From positions 124,001 to 188,000 of the forward strand of contig JAWPHD010003068.1 of assembly GCA_037043455.1 (NCBI GenBank): a DNA stretch of 64,000 bases. The letters run 5' to 3'. The translations under genes were made by a program, and so were the position numbers. Under the pieces are notes generated by a model. The model saw only the letters and a program-made list of their open reading frames with translations. It did not search any database and was not told where the DNA came from. Numbering within the stretch: the first letter of the stretch is position 1; every line of letters begins with the position of its first letter. This document shows positions 20,560-32,857 of the stretch, in pieces. Origin of the DNA: Cyrtodaria siliqua (lineage: Eukaryota; Mollusca; Bivalvia; Adapedonta; Hiatellidae).

Positions 20560-22750
20560 TCCGTTTAAAATGAACGTATTCTCTTAGGTAAACACATATG
20601 TCGGGTTTAATCAGTCGGCACACAAAACTATACTTTCTGATGTAAACTACGGCGTTTTTCTTTTTTTGTCTGAATCTGAAACGAAACAAAGACATAATTG
20701 CCTGTTTGCCAAATGCAATAGTGGACTGTACAACTTAAACAAGGCCTTGTCCGGTCACTTATGGGTATCCGGGCACAGCGATGTTAATGTGTGTATGTGT
20801 ATGCCTGTAGGACGACCTAACTGGCATTACAAGTTATGCCAGGCTTGAGCAGCGCCACATCAGCTAACTTAGAGGTAACCCGGCACGGCAATGCTATATC
20901 CCTAAGGGAGAGGCTACTTTCTCCCCAGGTTCGTACACGGGGTGTGGATTTTTGTACGTCAGGAAACCAACAAAGTCGAAATGTACTCAAATAAGTTTTA
21001 ATAAACTCTAAATATGCAAGTGAATCCAAAATCCATTCTAGCACTTCATTAACCAACTATGATTTATTTTTTAAATCTAGACAATAGGTACACAATTTCC
21101 AAATGTTAGTTCCCGTGAATTCAGGGTATATTTTGAAGATAATGTTGATATTAATAGTTTGTGCTTTTGATGAAAGGGTACCACTCAACATGCTAAGGTA
21201 AGATTATGGATCAGTTAATTATGTGTTCTTCCCCCAATACATGTCATATGCTTTCAAACATTGTTTGTTAATACGAATTGGAAACTAGATCTTTCTAATG
21301 CATTTTGTCTCATTATTGTCATACAATTCAATTCAATTCAATTCAATTATTTTTTTCAGCATAAACATCATACAATGTTCATCGCCTATTACAATGAGGC
21401 GGTTACATTACATTGAGAAGAGCATGTATAATACTATCATGGAGTAAAGCTACAAAAGAGCACTTACACCTACTATTTTAAACAAACAATTTCGAATAGT
21501 ATATAGCATAACTAATACGGAGGGGAAAATCATCAGAAAAAGAAAGAGAGAAAGAAAACAAAACAACTCTATACATATAATTTGTTTGTACAGTGGATAC
21601 ATTTCGGTCAAGCTTATTTACAACTCGTGCTATCAGTCCTCGCACTAGCGGTTTCACACAATAGCAATTCTTCGGAAAATAAGTCAAAAAGGAGGCAAAA
21701 ACTATGTGTTTCAGACAGATACTTGAATAATGGTTTACAATCATAATAAATATTACGTTAATCTCGATAATTCACGTTAATTATTTATTATACTCTCACG
21801 TCTCATAATTTGTAAATGCAAACATACGATTAGATAATCACAGCTCCTACTCACTCCGTTTTAGTAATACGGGTTATTTTACATACCACGTTGATGAGTG
21901 TCTTTAGTGTTCTGGTAGGCATTAATACAATATGTAAATGGAGAAACTCTTACTAAGGGCGATAATTAGGTATACACATTGAATAAGCTAAATCTTTATA
22001 TTCACGCACAGTACACGGGACTTGTGTGATATATATAACTACCGATATTGTTTACGATCAATTCTGTTATGGAGCATCGTCTTAATGCTGTTATCACATG
22101 CATGTCAGCGGTATATAAATACAACAGTACTTGGCTCGTTAACGACAGGCACTTATACACCAACGACCTAAACGTAACCCATGGCAGTAAGGGACACGCA
22201 GCAATCATGGCCTGATTTCTTTAAATCTCCCGGCGTCCCGTTAGTTTTCAGCATAACTTGTATATTTGCAATCATTGATATTAGTTATTCGAATATATCA
22301 AAGCAGATTTTAATAGCGCACAAATAATATATCGAAAACTTCGGCAGAATATTGAAGACAACAGAAATCTTTGCTTAAATGCAAGCAGGTTTAAAGTCTG
22401 AATGAGTAGGCTTAACATATCGAGGTGCTAACTTTATTGCTGAAATACAACTTAAGATTGTCATGTTTCTCTTTAAGAGGTATATGCTGTTGTCACCCGT
22501 TTGAGATGTACAGGGCGTTTCTCTTTAAATGCATACCAATCTTCATACACCCAGAGAAATGCGCTAATATACTTTCAACTAAATAGCCAAGCTTTAGATA
22601 AAGAGCGGAATACACGCTTCTGTACATAGAGTATTCTGTGCTATTGACCCCCTGACCTGAAAGCAATTCCAACCTTTAAGAATCTGAGAGGAATGTTTTG
22701 TTAAAGTTTCTACATGCTTAACCGAACTAAAATAAAGAAGCGAAACTAGT
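20560..22750. other. No recognisable gene; short (TTCAA)n at 21326-21348
   Basis: Upstream of the zinc-finger frame. Short frames (20666-20848, 20817-21056, 21478-21744, 22002-22208) show no known motif. A pentanucleotide run ATTCA/ATTCAA lies at about 21326-21348. A first exon or promoter of the zinc-finger gene could lie here, but I see no convincing signal. Confidence 0.45.
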
Positions 22751-22756
22751 TATCTG

Positions 22757-25700
22757 TGATCCTGCTTAACACTGTGACCTGACACAACCTGCTGTATTCA
22801 ATATGTCTACACGTTGTGACCTGGCACAACCTGCTGTATTCAATATGTCTACACGCTGTGACCTGATACAACATGCTGTATTCAATATGTCTACACGCTG
22901 TGACCTGGCCCAACCTGCTGTGACCTGGTGGGCACAACCTGTTGTATTCAACATGTCTACACGCTGTGACTTTGTTGACACAACCTGCTGTATTCAATAT
23001 GTCTACACGATGTGACCTGGTGGGCACAACCTGTTGTATTCAATAAGTCTACACGCTGTGACCTGGTGGAAACAACCTGCTGTATTCAATATGTCTACAC
23101 GCTGTGACCTGGTAGACACAACCTGCTGTATTCAGTATGTCTACACGCTGTGACCTGATGGGCACAAACTGCAGTATTCTATATGTCTACACGTTGTGAC
23201 CTGGTGAGCACAACCTGCCGTATTCAATATGTCTACACGCTGTGACCTGGTGGGCACAACGTGCTGTATTCAATATGTCTACACGCTGTAACCTTATGGG
23301 CACAACCTGCTGTATTCAATATGTTTACACGCTGTGACCTGGTAGACACAACCTGCTGTATTCAATGTGTCTACATGCTGTGACCTGATGGGCGCAACCT
23401 GCTGTATTCAATATGGCTACATGCTGTGACCTGATGGGCACAACCTGCTGTATTCAATATGTCTACATGCTGTGACTTGATGGGCACAACCTGCTGTATT
23501 CAATATGTCTACACGCTGTGATCTGGTAGGCACAACCTGCTGTATTCAATATGTATACACGCTTTGACCTGGTGGGCACAACATGCTGTATTCAATATGT
23601 CTACACGCTGTGTCCTGGTGGGCACAACCAGCTGTATTCAATATGTCTACACGCTGTGACCTGATGAGTACAACCTGCTGTATTCAATATGTCTACACGC
23701 TGTGACCTGGTGGGCACAACCTGCTGTATTCAATATGTCTACATGCTGTGACCAGGTGGACACAATCTGCTGTATTCAATATGTCTACACGTTGTGACCT
23801 GGTGGGCACAACCTGCTGTATTCAATATGTCTACACGCTGTGACCTGATGGGCACAACCTGCTGTATTCAATATGTCTGCACACTGTGACCTGGTGGGCA
23901 CAACATGCTGTATTCAATATGTCTACACGCTGTGACCTGGTGGTCACAACCTGCTGTATTCAATATGTTTACACGCTGTGACCTGGTAGACACAACCTGC
24001 TGTATTCAATATGTCTACATGCTGTGACCTGATGGGCACAACCTGCTGTATTCAATATGGCTACATGCTGTGACCTGATGGGCACAACCTGCTGTATTCA
24101 ATATGTCTACACGCTGTGACTTGATGGGCACAACCTGCTGTATTCAATATGTCTACAGGCTGTGATCTGGTAGGCACAACCTGCTGTATTCAATATGTCT
24201 ACACGCTTTGACCTGGTGGGCACAACATGCTGTATTCAATATGTCTACACGCTGTGTCCTGGTGGGCACAGCCAGCTGTATTCAATATGTCTACACGCTG
24301 TGACCTGATGAGTACAACCTGCTGTATTCAATATGTCTACACGCTGTGACCTGGTGGGCACAACCTGCTGTATTCAATATGTCTACATGCTGTGACCAGG
24401 TGGACACAATCTGCTGTATTCAATATGTCTACACGTTGTGACCCGGTAGGCACAACCTGCTGTATTCAATATGACTACACGCTGTGACCTGATGGGCACA
24501 ACCTGCTGTATTCAATATGTCTGCACACTGTGACCTGGTGGGCACAACATGCTGTATTCAATATGTCTACACGCTGTGACCTGGTGGTCACAACCTGCTG
24601 TATTCAATATGTCTGCACACTCTGATCTGGTGGAAACAACCGGCTGTATATCATGTCTACACACTGTGACCTGGTGGGCACAACCTGCTGTCTTCAATAT
24701 GTCTGCGCACTGTGACCTGGTGGGCACAACCTGCTGTATTCAATATGTCTACACGCTGTGACCTGGCACAACCTGCTGTATTCAATATTTCTACACGCTG
24801 TGACCTGCACAACCTGCTGTATTCAATATGTCTACACGCTGTGACCTTGCACAACCTTCTGTATTCAATATGTCTACACGCTGTGACCTGGTGGGCACAA
24901 CCTGTTGTATTCAATATGTCTACACACTGTGACCTGGTGGGCACAGCCAGCTGTATTCAATATGTCTACACGCTGTGACCTTGTGGGCACAACCTGCAGT
25001 ATTCAATATGTCTACATGCTGTGACCTGATGGGCACAACTTGCTGTATTCAATATGTCTGCACACTGTGACCTGGTGGGCACAACGTGCTGTATTCAAAA
25101 TGACTACACGCTGTGACCTGGTGGGCACAACATGCTGTACTCAATATTTCTACACGCTGTGACCTGATCGGCACAACATGCTGTATTCAATATGTCTACA
25201 CGCTGTGACCTGGTGGGCGCAACCTGCTGTATTCAATATGTCTACACGCTGTGACCTGATGAGCACAACCTGCTGTATTCGATATTTCTGCACACTGTAG
25301 CCTGGTGGGCACAACCTGTTGTATTCAATATGTCTACACGCTGTGACCTGGTGGGAACAACCTGCTGTATTCAGTATATCTACACGCTGTGACCTGATGG
25401 GCACAACCTGCTGTATTCAATATGTCTGCACACTGTGACTTGGTGGGCACAACCTGCTGTATTCAATATGTCTGCACACTGTGACCTGGTGGGCACAACC
25501 TGCTGTATACAATGTCTACACGCTTTGACCTGGTGGGCACAACCTGCTGTATTCAATAAGTCTGCACTCTGTGACCTGGTGGGCACAACCAGCTGTATTC
25601 AATATGTCTACACGCTGTGACCTGGTGGGCACAACCTGCTGTATTCAATATGTCTATGCGCTGTGACCTGATGGGCACAACCTGCTGTATTCAATATGTC

Positions 25701-26470
25701 TACACGCTGTGACCTGGTGGGCACAACCTGCTGTATTTAATATGTCTACATGCTGTGACCAGGTGGACACAACCTGCTGCATTCAATATGTCTACACGCT
25801 GTATCCTGGTGGGCACAACCTGCTGTATTCAATATGTCTACACGCTGTGACCTGATGGGCACAACCTGCTGTATTTCATATGTCTGCACACTGTGACCTG
25901 ATGAGCACAACCTGGTGAATTCAATATGCCTACACGCTGTGACCTGGTGGGCACAACCTGCTGTATTCAATATGTCTACACGCTGTGACCTGATGGGCAC
26001 AACCTGCTGTATTCAATATGTCTACACGCTGTGACCTTGTGGGCACAACCTGCAGTATTCAATATGTCTACACGCTGTGACCTGATGGGCACAACTTGCT
26101 GTATTCAATATGTGTGCACACTGTGTCCTGGTGGGCACAACCTGCTGTATTCAATATGGCTACATGCTGTGACCTGATGGGCACAACCTGCTGTATTCAA
26201 TATGTCTTCACGCTGTGACCTGATGGGCACAACCTGCTTTATTCAATATGTCTACACGCTGTGACCTGGTGGGCACAACCTGCTGTATTCAATATGTCTA
26301 CACGCTGTGACCTGGTGGGCACAACCCGTTGTATTCAATATGTCTACACGCTGTGACCGGGTGGACACAACCTGCTGTATTCAATATGTCTACACGCTGT
26401 GACCTGGTGGGCACAACCCGTTGTATTCAATATGTCTACACGCTGTGACCTGGTGGACACAACCTGCTGT
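22757..26470 (+). repeat. 46-bp satellite, about 80 units, with 644-bp higher-order repeat
   Basis: Unit: CACGCTGTGACCTGGTGGGC, ACAACCTGCTGTATTCAATA, TGTCTA. Variants GGTAGACAC, CAGGTGGACACAATC and TGTCCTGGTGGG recur with an offset of exactly 644 bp (14 units), for example 23341/23985, 23611/24255 and 23741/24385. Frames on both strands (such as 24712-24978 plus, 24657-24944 minus) are repeat artefacts because three units equal 138 bp. Confidence 0.92.
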
Positions 26471-27419
26471 AATATATTCTTTCAAAAACAAAATAATTCT
26501 GCACCATCCTGCCTCAACTTTATTTACTATTTAAAATCAGTTTATAAAACTGAAAAATTAAATTGCTATAAATATCATAAACTACATCTACTGTTTACCG
26601 TTCCGTATTCTATTTTATTTGTCCAAATGTCAAATTACTCAACTTTATAGATATGTGTCTTCTTTCGAGTATAATTAACATGTCATCTTTTTCTGCCAAA
26701 ATATTTTCTTAACTTATGAAACAAATGTTTATGTAACAGGAGGTATGACAAGCATTTGCAGTTTTAAAACTAGTCATTCGTCGATTGCTTTATTTGATAA
26801 GTCGATGCTTGTTATTGCCCCTTGGTAATCTACATCATGATGTAAAGTTTAGCATACAATTGTAATACAAGTAAAATATGTACATATCTCATGCCAATAT
26901 GCTTTGAACCATACATAAACATAGTCTTATATTATTCAATACATTTGTAAAGACTTTGTATTTATTACTTGGTCATGAACGGGATATAAATTTGTAATGC
27001 AAGAACTACAGATAAACTGAGTATTTAAATATTTAACTGGCATTCGTCCTGCAAATTTTATTTTATGAAGCTTGCTCAAACTCTTCCACTCTTCCCTCAT
27101 TCTAAATCCGATGGAAAAAATACTCATTACAGACAAAAGATGGTAATAGTTCTATTATGAACAAGACAATGTCTAACAAGTTATCTCCCCTTACAAAAGA
27201 TAAAATAGAACACATTGTCTTTAAACTAAATAGAACTAACAATGAAAGGTAATTATATTTAAGATATGGTATACAACTATCAATTGATATTTTAACAATC
27301 ACAATGTTATTGTAATTAAAGTTCTCAAACACAAATTACCCACTCATGACCTCAAGAATAGATAAAAAGAAAAAATCCCCAATTAATAACTTTTCTACAA
27401 ATTATATTTGATTTTTTTT
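26471..27419. other. No recognisable gene (about 0.95 kb)
   Basis: AT-rich single-copy-looking sequence between the satellite and a LINE tail. Frames 26936-27136 and 27102-27332 (minus) carry no known motif. Confidence 0.45.
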
Positions 27420-27570
27420 CACTGTTATATTGTCTATAATTGTATGCATAATATATTGTAAGGTGCATAGAGGGATGGTCCTCCCCGACCCCCGTGCACC
27501 TCTGACGGGGAGAATAAACGGACCACCACTTTGGTGATCGAAATTTAAAAAAAAAAAAAAAAAAAAAAAT
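27420..27570 (+). mobile_element. LINE 3' end with poly(A) tail
   Basis: A GC-rich block with GGGATGGTCCTCCCCGAC and CGTGCACCTCTGACGGGG, then GGACCACCACTTTGGTGATC and an A run at 27548-27569. Shares its core with the minus-strand fragment at 12840-13020. No coding part remains. Confidence 0.6.
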
Positions 27571-27940
27571 TTACATTAGAAGAAAGGGTCTAATGTTATG
27601 TTTTTTATTATTGAAATCTGATCTGTAGTTCATGAGAATAAGTAGCAGTGGAGCAGACCTATTCAAACGCGTTAGAAGATGCTTCAAAGTTCCATCAACT
27701 CTGTTAAATTATTGAAAAGTAGTTGCTCATTTTTAAATCAGACAGCACCAAAAAGAGTTATACGAGTGTATAACTGTAAACACAAACCCTTAGTAATATT
27801 CAAACACAATTTCTTTTATATCATTCGTATACTCAATATTAATTATTGAACAAATGCAAGTTATGTAGAAAAACTAGCAGGGCGCCTCGAGCTTTTAAAA
27901 ATCAAGATTGCCGTTTGTCTCTTTAATGAAGAAGGGTGAA

Positions 27941-28192
27941 AATATCGGACAGGGAAAGCAGCATTCAAGGACGACAGTCAACCACAAAACACAAAAACAA
28001 ACACGCAAACAGACAAACGAAAAGGCAAAATTAATAAAAAATGCAAACGACATCACAAACACAAAAGGGTTGACAATAGGGCTACCGCCTTGGAACGGTC
28101 AGTGGCAAAGTAGGCCACTGGGGGTTTAAACCGGTTCTAGGGTGCACCAAACCTCACACTTACCCTGCTGTCATCCCATTAAAACAGGACAG
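27941..28192 (-). mobile_element. PLE 3'-end fragment truncating the Gypsy integrase
   Basis: About 250 bp matching the 3' terminal part of the permuted-domain PLE (from TATCGGACAGGG through GACAATAGGGCTACCGCC to AAACAGGACAG). It abuts integrase sequence at 28193, so the Gypsy element is cut off at its 3' side by this piece. It lacks the SECIS-like hairpin, which lies further 5' in the element. Confidence 0.8.
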
Positions 28193-28640
28193 GTACGGTT
28201 AAACCTTTCAGGTATCCCATTGCTCATAGGATGATATGCCGTTGTTTTACTCTGTTTCGTATTCATAATTGAACATAGTTCCTTAACAATATCCGGTTGA
28301 AAGTAATCTGGTTGGTATGCCATAATTTATAAATAAATTGTTGTAAAGAGCCTCTGCTGTAGTTATTGCAGTTTGGATGCGTGTTGGTATCGCAATTGCA
28401 TATTTGGTAAAGTGATCTGTTATTACTAGTATGTTGCTTACACCTTTAGATGGCTCTACCGTCAGATAATCCATACAAACTAACTCTAGTGGGTATGTTG
28501 TTGTTACGTTGATCAATGGTGCACGGCTATGCATGTTTGACTTCCTTCGTATGCAACGATTACATTTAGCAACACATTTTTCAACATCATTTGCCATTCC
28601 AGGCCAAAAGTATCTTTCTCTGAGCAATCTCAGTGTTCTC
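28193..28640 (-). pseudogene. Gypsy integrase, C-terminally truncated
   Basis: The frame 28283-28627 starts RERYFWPGMANDVEKCVAKC with the end of the HHCC zinc domain (CxxC visible) and the first catalytic Asp in VCMDYL. The expected second Asp region (LLSTGYC) is disrupted by a frameshift. In another frame at about 28200-28260 the sequence TTAYHPMSNGIPERFNRT gives the third catalytic region (NG.xERFN). It stops at the PLE junction at 28192. Confidence 0.8.
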
Positions 28641-29374
28641 TCTCTACCGGGGTGTCCTACATTGGTGTGAAGTGTGGTATAGCATCTAGGAAGTATGAGT
28701 TGATCTGTGATGTTGTCATCTTCTTCTTAGTGTATGTACACTATTCCTCGTCGCATCACTAAACTCTGAAATGTCTCTTCATTGTCAAGTCTTCTCTTGT
28801 CAAACTCTTGAACGGGATAACTTGATCTATCACTGATCTTCCCCACTTCTCTATCATTATATCATGTCTCTGACTTCTTCTTATCTCTCTTAGCTCAATC
28901 TGGCTATTGTTTCTCCTGGAACCTCTGTGGCTTCTACTATATTGATGTTTGCACATGACATCAGTTCAATGTATGGTGGAGTTGTTATGCCACTACAAAT
29001 TGTTTTGACAGTGCTGTCTTCAATCCTAATGGTTTCCTCATTTTCCTCTGTTACTATCTTATGTGGATATCTTGACATTGCATCGGCATCCGCATTCTTT
29101 AATCCAGCTCGGTAGAAAACGTCAAAGTCGTATCCTCCGAGTGCTGATGCCCATCGCTGTCCAGTAGAATCTAATTTTGCTACGTAGTTAGCGGATTATT
29201 GTCGGTTAAAACTGTAAAATGTTTCATTGCAAGATAGTCTGAAAATTTGTCGGTTACTGCCCATTTCAAAGCCAAGTATTCCAGTTTGAAAGCCGAATAA
29301 TTTCTTTCCGATTTGTTGAGTGCTCGACTGGCGTAGGCTATAACACGCTTCTTTCCATCTTTTAATTGGTACAA
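28641..29374 (-). pseudogene. Gypsy RNase H and RNase H-integrase linker
   Basis: 29180-29374 encodes the RNase H core: VIAYASRALNKSERNYSAFK, then EYLALKWAV and VLTDNNPL with the catalytic Glu and Asp. About 50 codons are missing or shifted after PLTT. Linker sequence ends at 28890-29078, where MSRYPHKIV is the end of the usual ADALSR motif. Confidence 0.75.
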
Positions 29375-29835
29375 TATCGCGCCAAGTCTTTTTCCTGATG
29401 CATCCGTGTGTAATTCGTGTCAGTCCATGTCCAATCTTTCACTGTCTTCTTAGTTGATGTTGGTGGCAAAAGGTCTGATAATGGTCTTGTTATATTTGAA
29501 AAATACTTGATAAAACGGCGATAATATCCCGCAAAGGCGATGAAAGATCTCAGTTCATCAGCATTCCTTGGTGTTGACCAATTCCTGATTTTGTCAATCT
29601 TTCCTGGGTCTGTCTCTATACCATTAGCACTAACCACGTGTCCTAAAATGCTCACCTTTTCTTGTATAAAGAAGCACTTGTCATGAGTCAACTTTAAGGT
29701 GCATTCCTTTAATCTGGTAAGAACTAAGTCTAGTCGTTCAAGATGTTGTTCGGAAATTTCAGCGAAAATGATCAAGTCTTTGAGGAAGATCACGCATATC
29801 GACATGTTAAGATCCCCTAAGCACTCTTCCATCAA
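29362..29835 (-). pseudogene. Gypsy RT, second half, with altered catalytic box
   Basis: Continues the RT from 29832 after a frameshift. The YxDD position reads FLKD (first catalytic Asp replaced by Lys at 29779-29781), followed by LIIFAE, HLERLDLVLTRL, LGHVVSANGI and FAGYYRRFIKYFS. The substitution should abolish polymerisation. Confidence 0.8.
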
Positions 29836-31199
29836 CGCTGGTATGTGGCTGGCGAGTTACTCAGTCCGAATGGCATCTTGTTAAACTCGTAAAATCCGAG
29901 TGGGCCTACTGTGAAAGCTGTGCGTTCCTTATGATCTTCTAATATTTCAACTTGATGATAGCCTGACTTCATATCAATTGTAGAATAGAACTTGCTTCCT
30001 TTAAGTATATCAAAGACCTCTTTTATTCTTGGCAGAGCATAAGCATCCTTAACGCTTCTATTATTTAGTTGTCTGTAGTCGACGCACATTCTAAGCTTGT
30101 TGTTTTTCTTGCGTACGAGTACTATGTTTGATGTAAACGGTGATCTTGATTTTCTGATTACCCCTGCTGCCAAAAGTGGTTCAATATGCTTCCTAACTTC
30201 TTCAATCATATTTGGTGGTATTCTTCGGTATCGCTGCTTGAAAGGAACGTCATTGAGTAAATCTATTCTATGTTTAATCTTCTCGCAATTTCCTATATCT
30301 GTGTCACTGGTAGAAAACATATCCAGGTGTTTCCGAAGTAGCTCCTTTATCTGTTTGGTCTGATCATCAGTCAACTGATTATTATCATCTATATGTATCT
30401 CTTCTAGTAACCTATCTTTCACCTCGTCTTCTTCGATTCTCTCCAATACTTCATCCGCTATAGTAACCGGTTGTAACTCGCATACTATTGCTTTGGGCTG
30501 TATGGTAATGGTCTGTGTCGTTAAGTTCGATACATTTACTGAGATTTCTTTCGTCCTCCCATATTCATAATGTATACTAGCTGGTGTTATGTCTATAAAG
30601 GATGGTAAACTGGATTCTTCAGTTTCTTGAATCATTGCTATAGTTGGATGATAATCAATTTCTTTGTCCGTATAACCTTGAATAGTGATGGTTTCATTTG
30701 GTATAAGGATGATTTTCGCTTGTGCTGCACTTCTTACTATCGTTATCCTACCCTTATTTCTCTTTAACTCCTTTTCTCTAAGTGCAATGCATCTAAAGCT
30801 CAGCAACCATGGTGTGTGTAGATTTGCTTTTTGTAAATATTGTTCTCCGAAGTTATTTCTGCATTCCGAGATCAATTCCGTCAAAATATTTGTTCCAATA
30901 ATAACTGGCGTCTTCTCAGAGTATCTAGTATCTGGACTGATGAAAAATAAACAATACTGCGGTTTTGCTTCCTGTATTACACTAGCATTCATCTCTACTT
31001 CAATGTATCCTTCATATGGCAGTGGTTGTCCGTCTGCGCATTCTACATGTAAACTATTTTGTACTGGGTGCTGTTCCAGTTCCGACAATTCGTTATCATA
31101 AAATGATTTAGATATCACGCTAAGACAACTTCCCGTATCTATTAATGCTGTTTCTGATATATTATGAATATTTATGCCGACCTCATTTGTGTGCCCCAC
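29832..31199 (-). CDS. Gypsy protease and first half of RT (long open frame)
   Basis: A 455-codon open stretch. The aspartic protease motif ALIDTGSCLSVIS is at residues 15-27, with a flap-like PVIIGTNIL near residue 95. A connector of about 200 residues follows. RT begins with RYRRIPPNMIEEVRKHIEPL near residue 335, then FTSNIVLVRKKNNKLRMCVD, STIDMKSGYHQVEI (motif A Asp) and MPFGLSNSPATYQ. The ORF is unusually well preserved for a broken element. The upstream gag frame ends at a TAA near 31240 and pol lies in the +1 frame relative to it. Confidence 0.8.
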   Translation of the reverse strand: MGHTNEVGINIHNISETALIDTGSCLSVISKSFYDNELSELEQHPVQNSLHVECADGQPLPYEGYIEVEMNASVIQEAKPQYCLFFISPDTRYSEKTPVIIGTNILTELISECRNNFGEQYLQKANLHTPWLLSFRCIALREKELKRNKGRITIVRSAAQAKIILIPNETITIQGYTDKEIDYHPTIAMIQETEESSLPSFIDITPASIHYEYGRTKEISVNVSNLTTQTITIQPKAIVCELQPVTIADEVLERIEEDEVKDRLLEEIHIDDNNQLTDDQTKQIKELLRKHLDMFSTSDTDIGNCEKIKHRIDLLNDVPFKQRYRRIPPNMIEEVRKHIEPLLAAGVIRKSRSPFTSNIVLVRKKNNKLRMCVDYRQLNNRSVKDAYALPRIKEVFDILKGSKFYSTIDMKSGYHQVEILEDHKERTAFTVGPLGFYEFNKMPFGLSNSPATYQR

Positions 31200-31239
31200 T
31201 AGTTTGGGATCTTCATTATAGGGCCCGTGTTTAATCCCG

Positions 31240-31830
31240 CAACCTGGGCACTTATTCTTTTGGGCATAATGCAGCTATATGTCCTTTCTCCCCACAATTG
31301 TAACATGTAATCTGTTTTACATTTTGATTCTTTGGACAGTTAGGCGCTATGTTTCCTTTCTCATTGCAGTTAAATCATGTAGGTTGGAACGTATCGGCGC
31401 CTAAAGGTCTATATCCTCGCCTAGTTCCCCGGATAAATCTATTTCCTTTACGGTTACTTGCATAACCCCGGTTACTTATATAACCGCCTCCACTTTCCAT
31501 TCTAGAATAGTTAGTATAGTGTTGTCCTTGCTCTCGGCTATTTGCTTGATCTTTTTCTATTTTTTTCCATTCTGTCATTCAGTTTCTTTAACAATGCTTT
31601 AACTTCTGTTATCTCACGTTTTTCCATATTTACTGCCGGGTTACACTTCTTGGTGTCACTTTCAGAACTCTTCATGTCTACTTTTAGCTTTCGCAGTTCT
31701 ATCTTGAATTTATCATAATCCGCAATGGTTTCACACTTGTAGGTGGCCAAATGATTCATCTTCATTCGTAATCCTTGATATAACACTTGTTAGAGTATTT
31801 CGTCATCGGACCGTTTCAATGCACCAAAAG
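31240..31830 (-). pseudogene. Gypsy gag, C-terminal half with zinc knuckles
   Basis: Starts at the right junction of the PLE insertion with FGALKRSDDEIL, then a stop, then VLYQGLRMKMNHLATYKCET. A basic coiled region and an RG-rich segment (31400-31520) follow. Next come a degraded first knuckle (FNCNEKGNIAPNC, first Cys replaced by TGA and His by Asn) and an intact second knuckle CYNCGEKGHIAALC near 31265-31306. Role in the family: RNA binding and particle formation. Confidence 0.75.
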
Positions 31831-31839
31831 AAATATAAA

Positions 31840-32378
31840 AAAATCGGACAGGGAAAGTAGCATTCAAGGAGGACAGTAAACTACAAAACACAGAAACAGA
31901 CACGCAAACAGACAAACAAGAAGGCAAAAGCAATAATAAATCCAAACGACATCACAAACACAAAAAGGGTTGACAATAGGGCTACCGCCTTGGAACGGTC
32001 AGTGGCAAAGTAGGCCACTGGGGGTTTAAACCGGTTCTAGGGTGCACCAAACCTCACACTTACCCTACTGTCATCCCATTAAAACAGGACAGTGTAAATA
32101 AAGAAATCACCGCCATGATCTAATCTCTAACCAACAAGGCAGCATCAATAGGCAATATAAGTAAAACACAAATATGCTCGTGTAAATATAATACAAAAAA
32201 ACAATAGCCTAGAAAGCCACAATGGAGGTACTCAATGACTTTGCAGAAGCCAGAGCAGTAAGAGAATAAACCATTAAGGGCACGACAAGAAAGATCATGG
32301 ACAAACATCAAACGCCACCGTCCCAATGGGCTTTAGGTAGGCGTCATCATAGGGTCCACAGCCTGTCTGGTCATCGTA
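31840..32378 (-). mobile_element. PLE 3'-end insertion inside Gypsy gag, carries a SECIS-like hairpin
   Basis: About 540 bp of PLE 3' sequence lies between the two gag halves (gag stops at IYNQAIGLT near 32379 and resumes at 31830). It runs from inside the last RT codons (GQAVDPMMTPT) to TATCGGACAGGG. It has the best-paired SECIS-like hairpin in the window at 32298-32358. No clean target duplication is visible. The insertion post-dates the Gypsy element. Confidence 0.8.
32298..32358 (-). other. SECIS-like hairpin (copy 1 of 6)
   Basis: Minus strand, 61 nt. Lower stem TGGAC/GTCCA; internal loop; ATGA on the 5' side facing TGAT on the 3' side. Upper stem G-ACGCC-(T)-ACC pairs with GGT-GGCGT-T. 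The apical region UAAAG carries the unpaired A run, followed by a CCC/GGG mini-stem (form-2-like). ATGA to AAA distance is 12 nt. These are the diagnostic parts of a eukaryotic SECIS. This copy is in a 3' fragment inside Gypsy gag. Confidence 0.65.
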
Positions 32379-32407
32379 AGTCCTATAGCTTGATTATATA
32401 TTTCTTC

Positions 32408-32857
32408 TCATCTTGTCGTATACAGAGTTATACTTTCATTGGATTTCTGTTGGGTAGAGTCGAACTTTCTTAAATTGCTTTCTTTCGTTTCAATATTGTC
32501 AAATGTGGTGGTTAATTTGTCTAATACCTGTTTTATTGTTACACCTGTTCCTAATCGTCTAACTACATCACTTGCATTTCCTTTGTCTAATACCTGTTTG
32601 TATGTTCCCCCTGTTCTTGTCGGCACTGATGCACTATGTTTAGATTTATCAGCCGCTTTTTCTTCCATGTTCTCTAACTTTCCCACCAGCTTCATGAATT
32701 CAAACAGATCCTCTGGTGAATCCAATGAGGGTTTTATCTTCATTGCATGGAACGCTTTCAAAATATTTTCATCTTCTTTCGACCTTTTCTCCTCAGTCGT
32801 TGGCATATGCCATCCAGACGCCATGTCTAATTTCTCCGCCTCATCTACATCACTCAT
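32408..32857 (-). pseudogene. Gypsy gag, N-terminal half
   Basis: A 149-codon frame starting MSDVDEAEKLDMASGW with charged, helical-looking sequence and no zinc knuckle. It ends at TLYTTR followed by TGA and EEIYNQAIGL before the PLE junction. Placed as gag by position, just upstream of the knuckle half and the protease. The start Met lies about 145 nt downstream of a possible primer binding site. Confidence 0.65.

Noticed and set aside
22746..26000. Cys-rich frames on both strands in the 46-bp satellite
   Set aside because: They exist because three units equal 138 bp; both strands are open equally and there is no start or splice context.
31250..31262. CCCAAAA as a -1 slippery heptamer for Gypsy gag-pol
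   Set aside because: Pol lies in the +1 frame relative to gag, and the -1 frame meets a stop soon after.
31355..31380. UGA in the first Gypsy zinc knuckle as another selenocysteine
   Set aside because: The knuckle has also lost its His and gag has other stops; it has no SECIS of its own, so this is ordinary decay.
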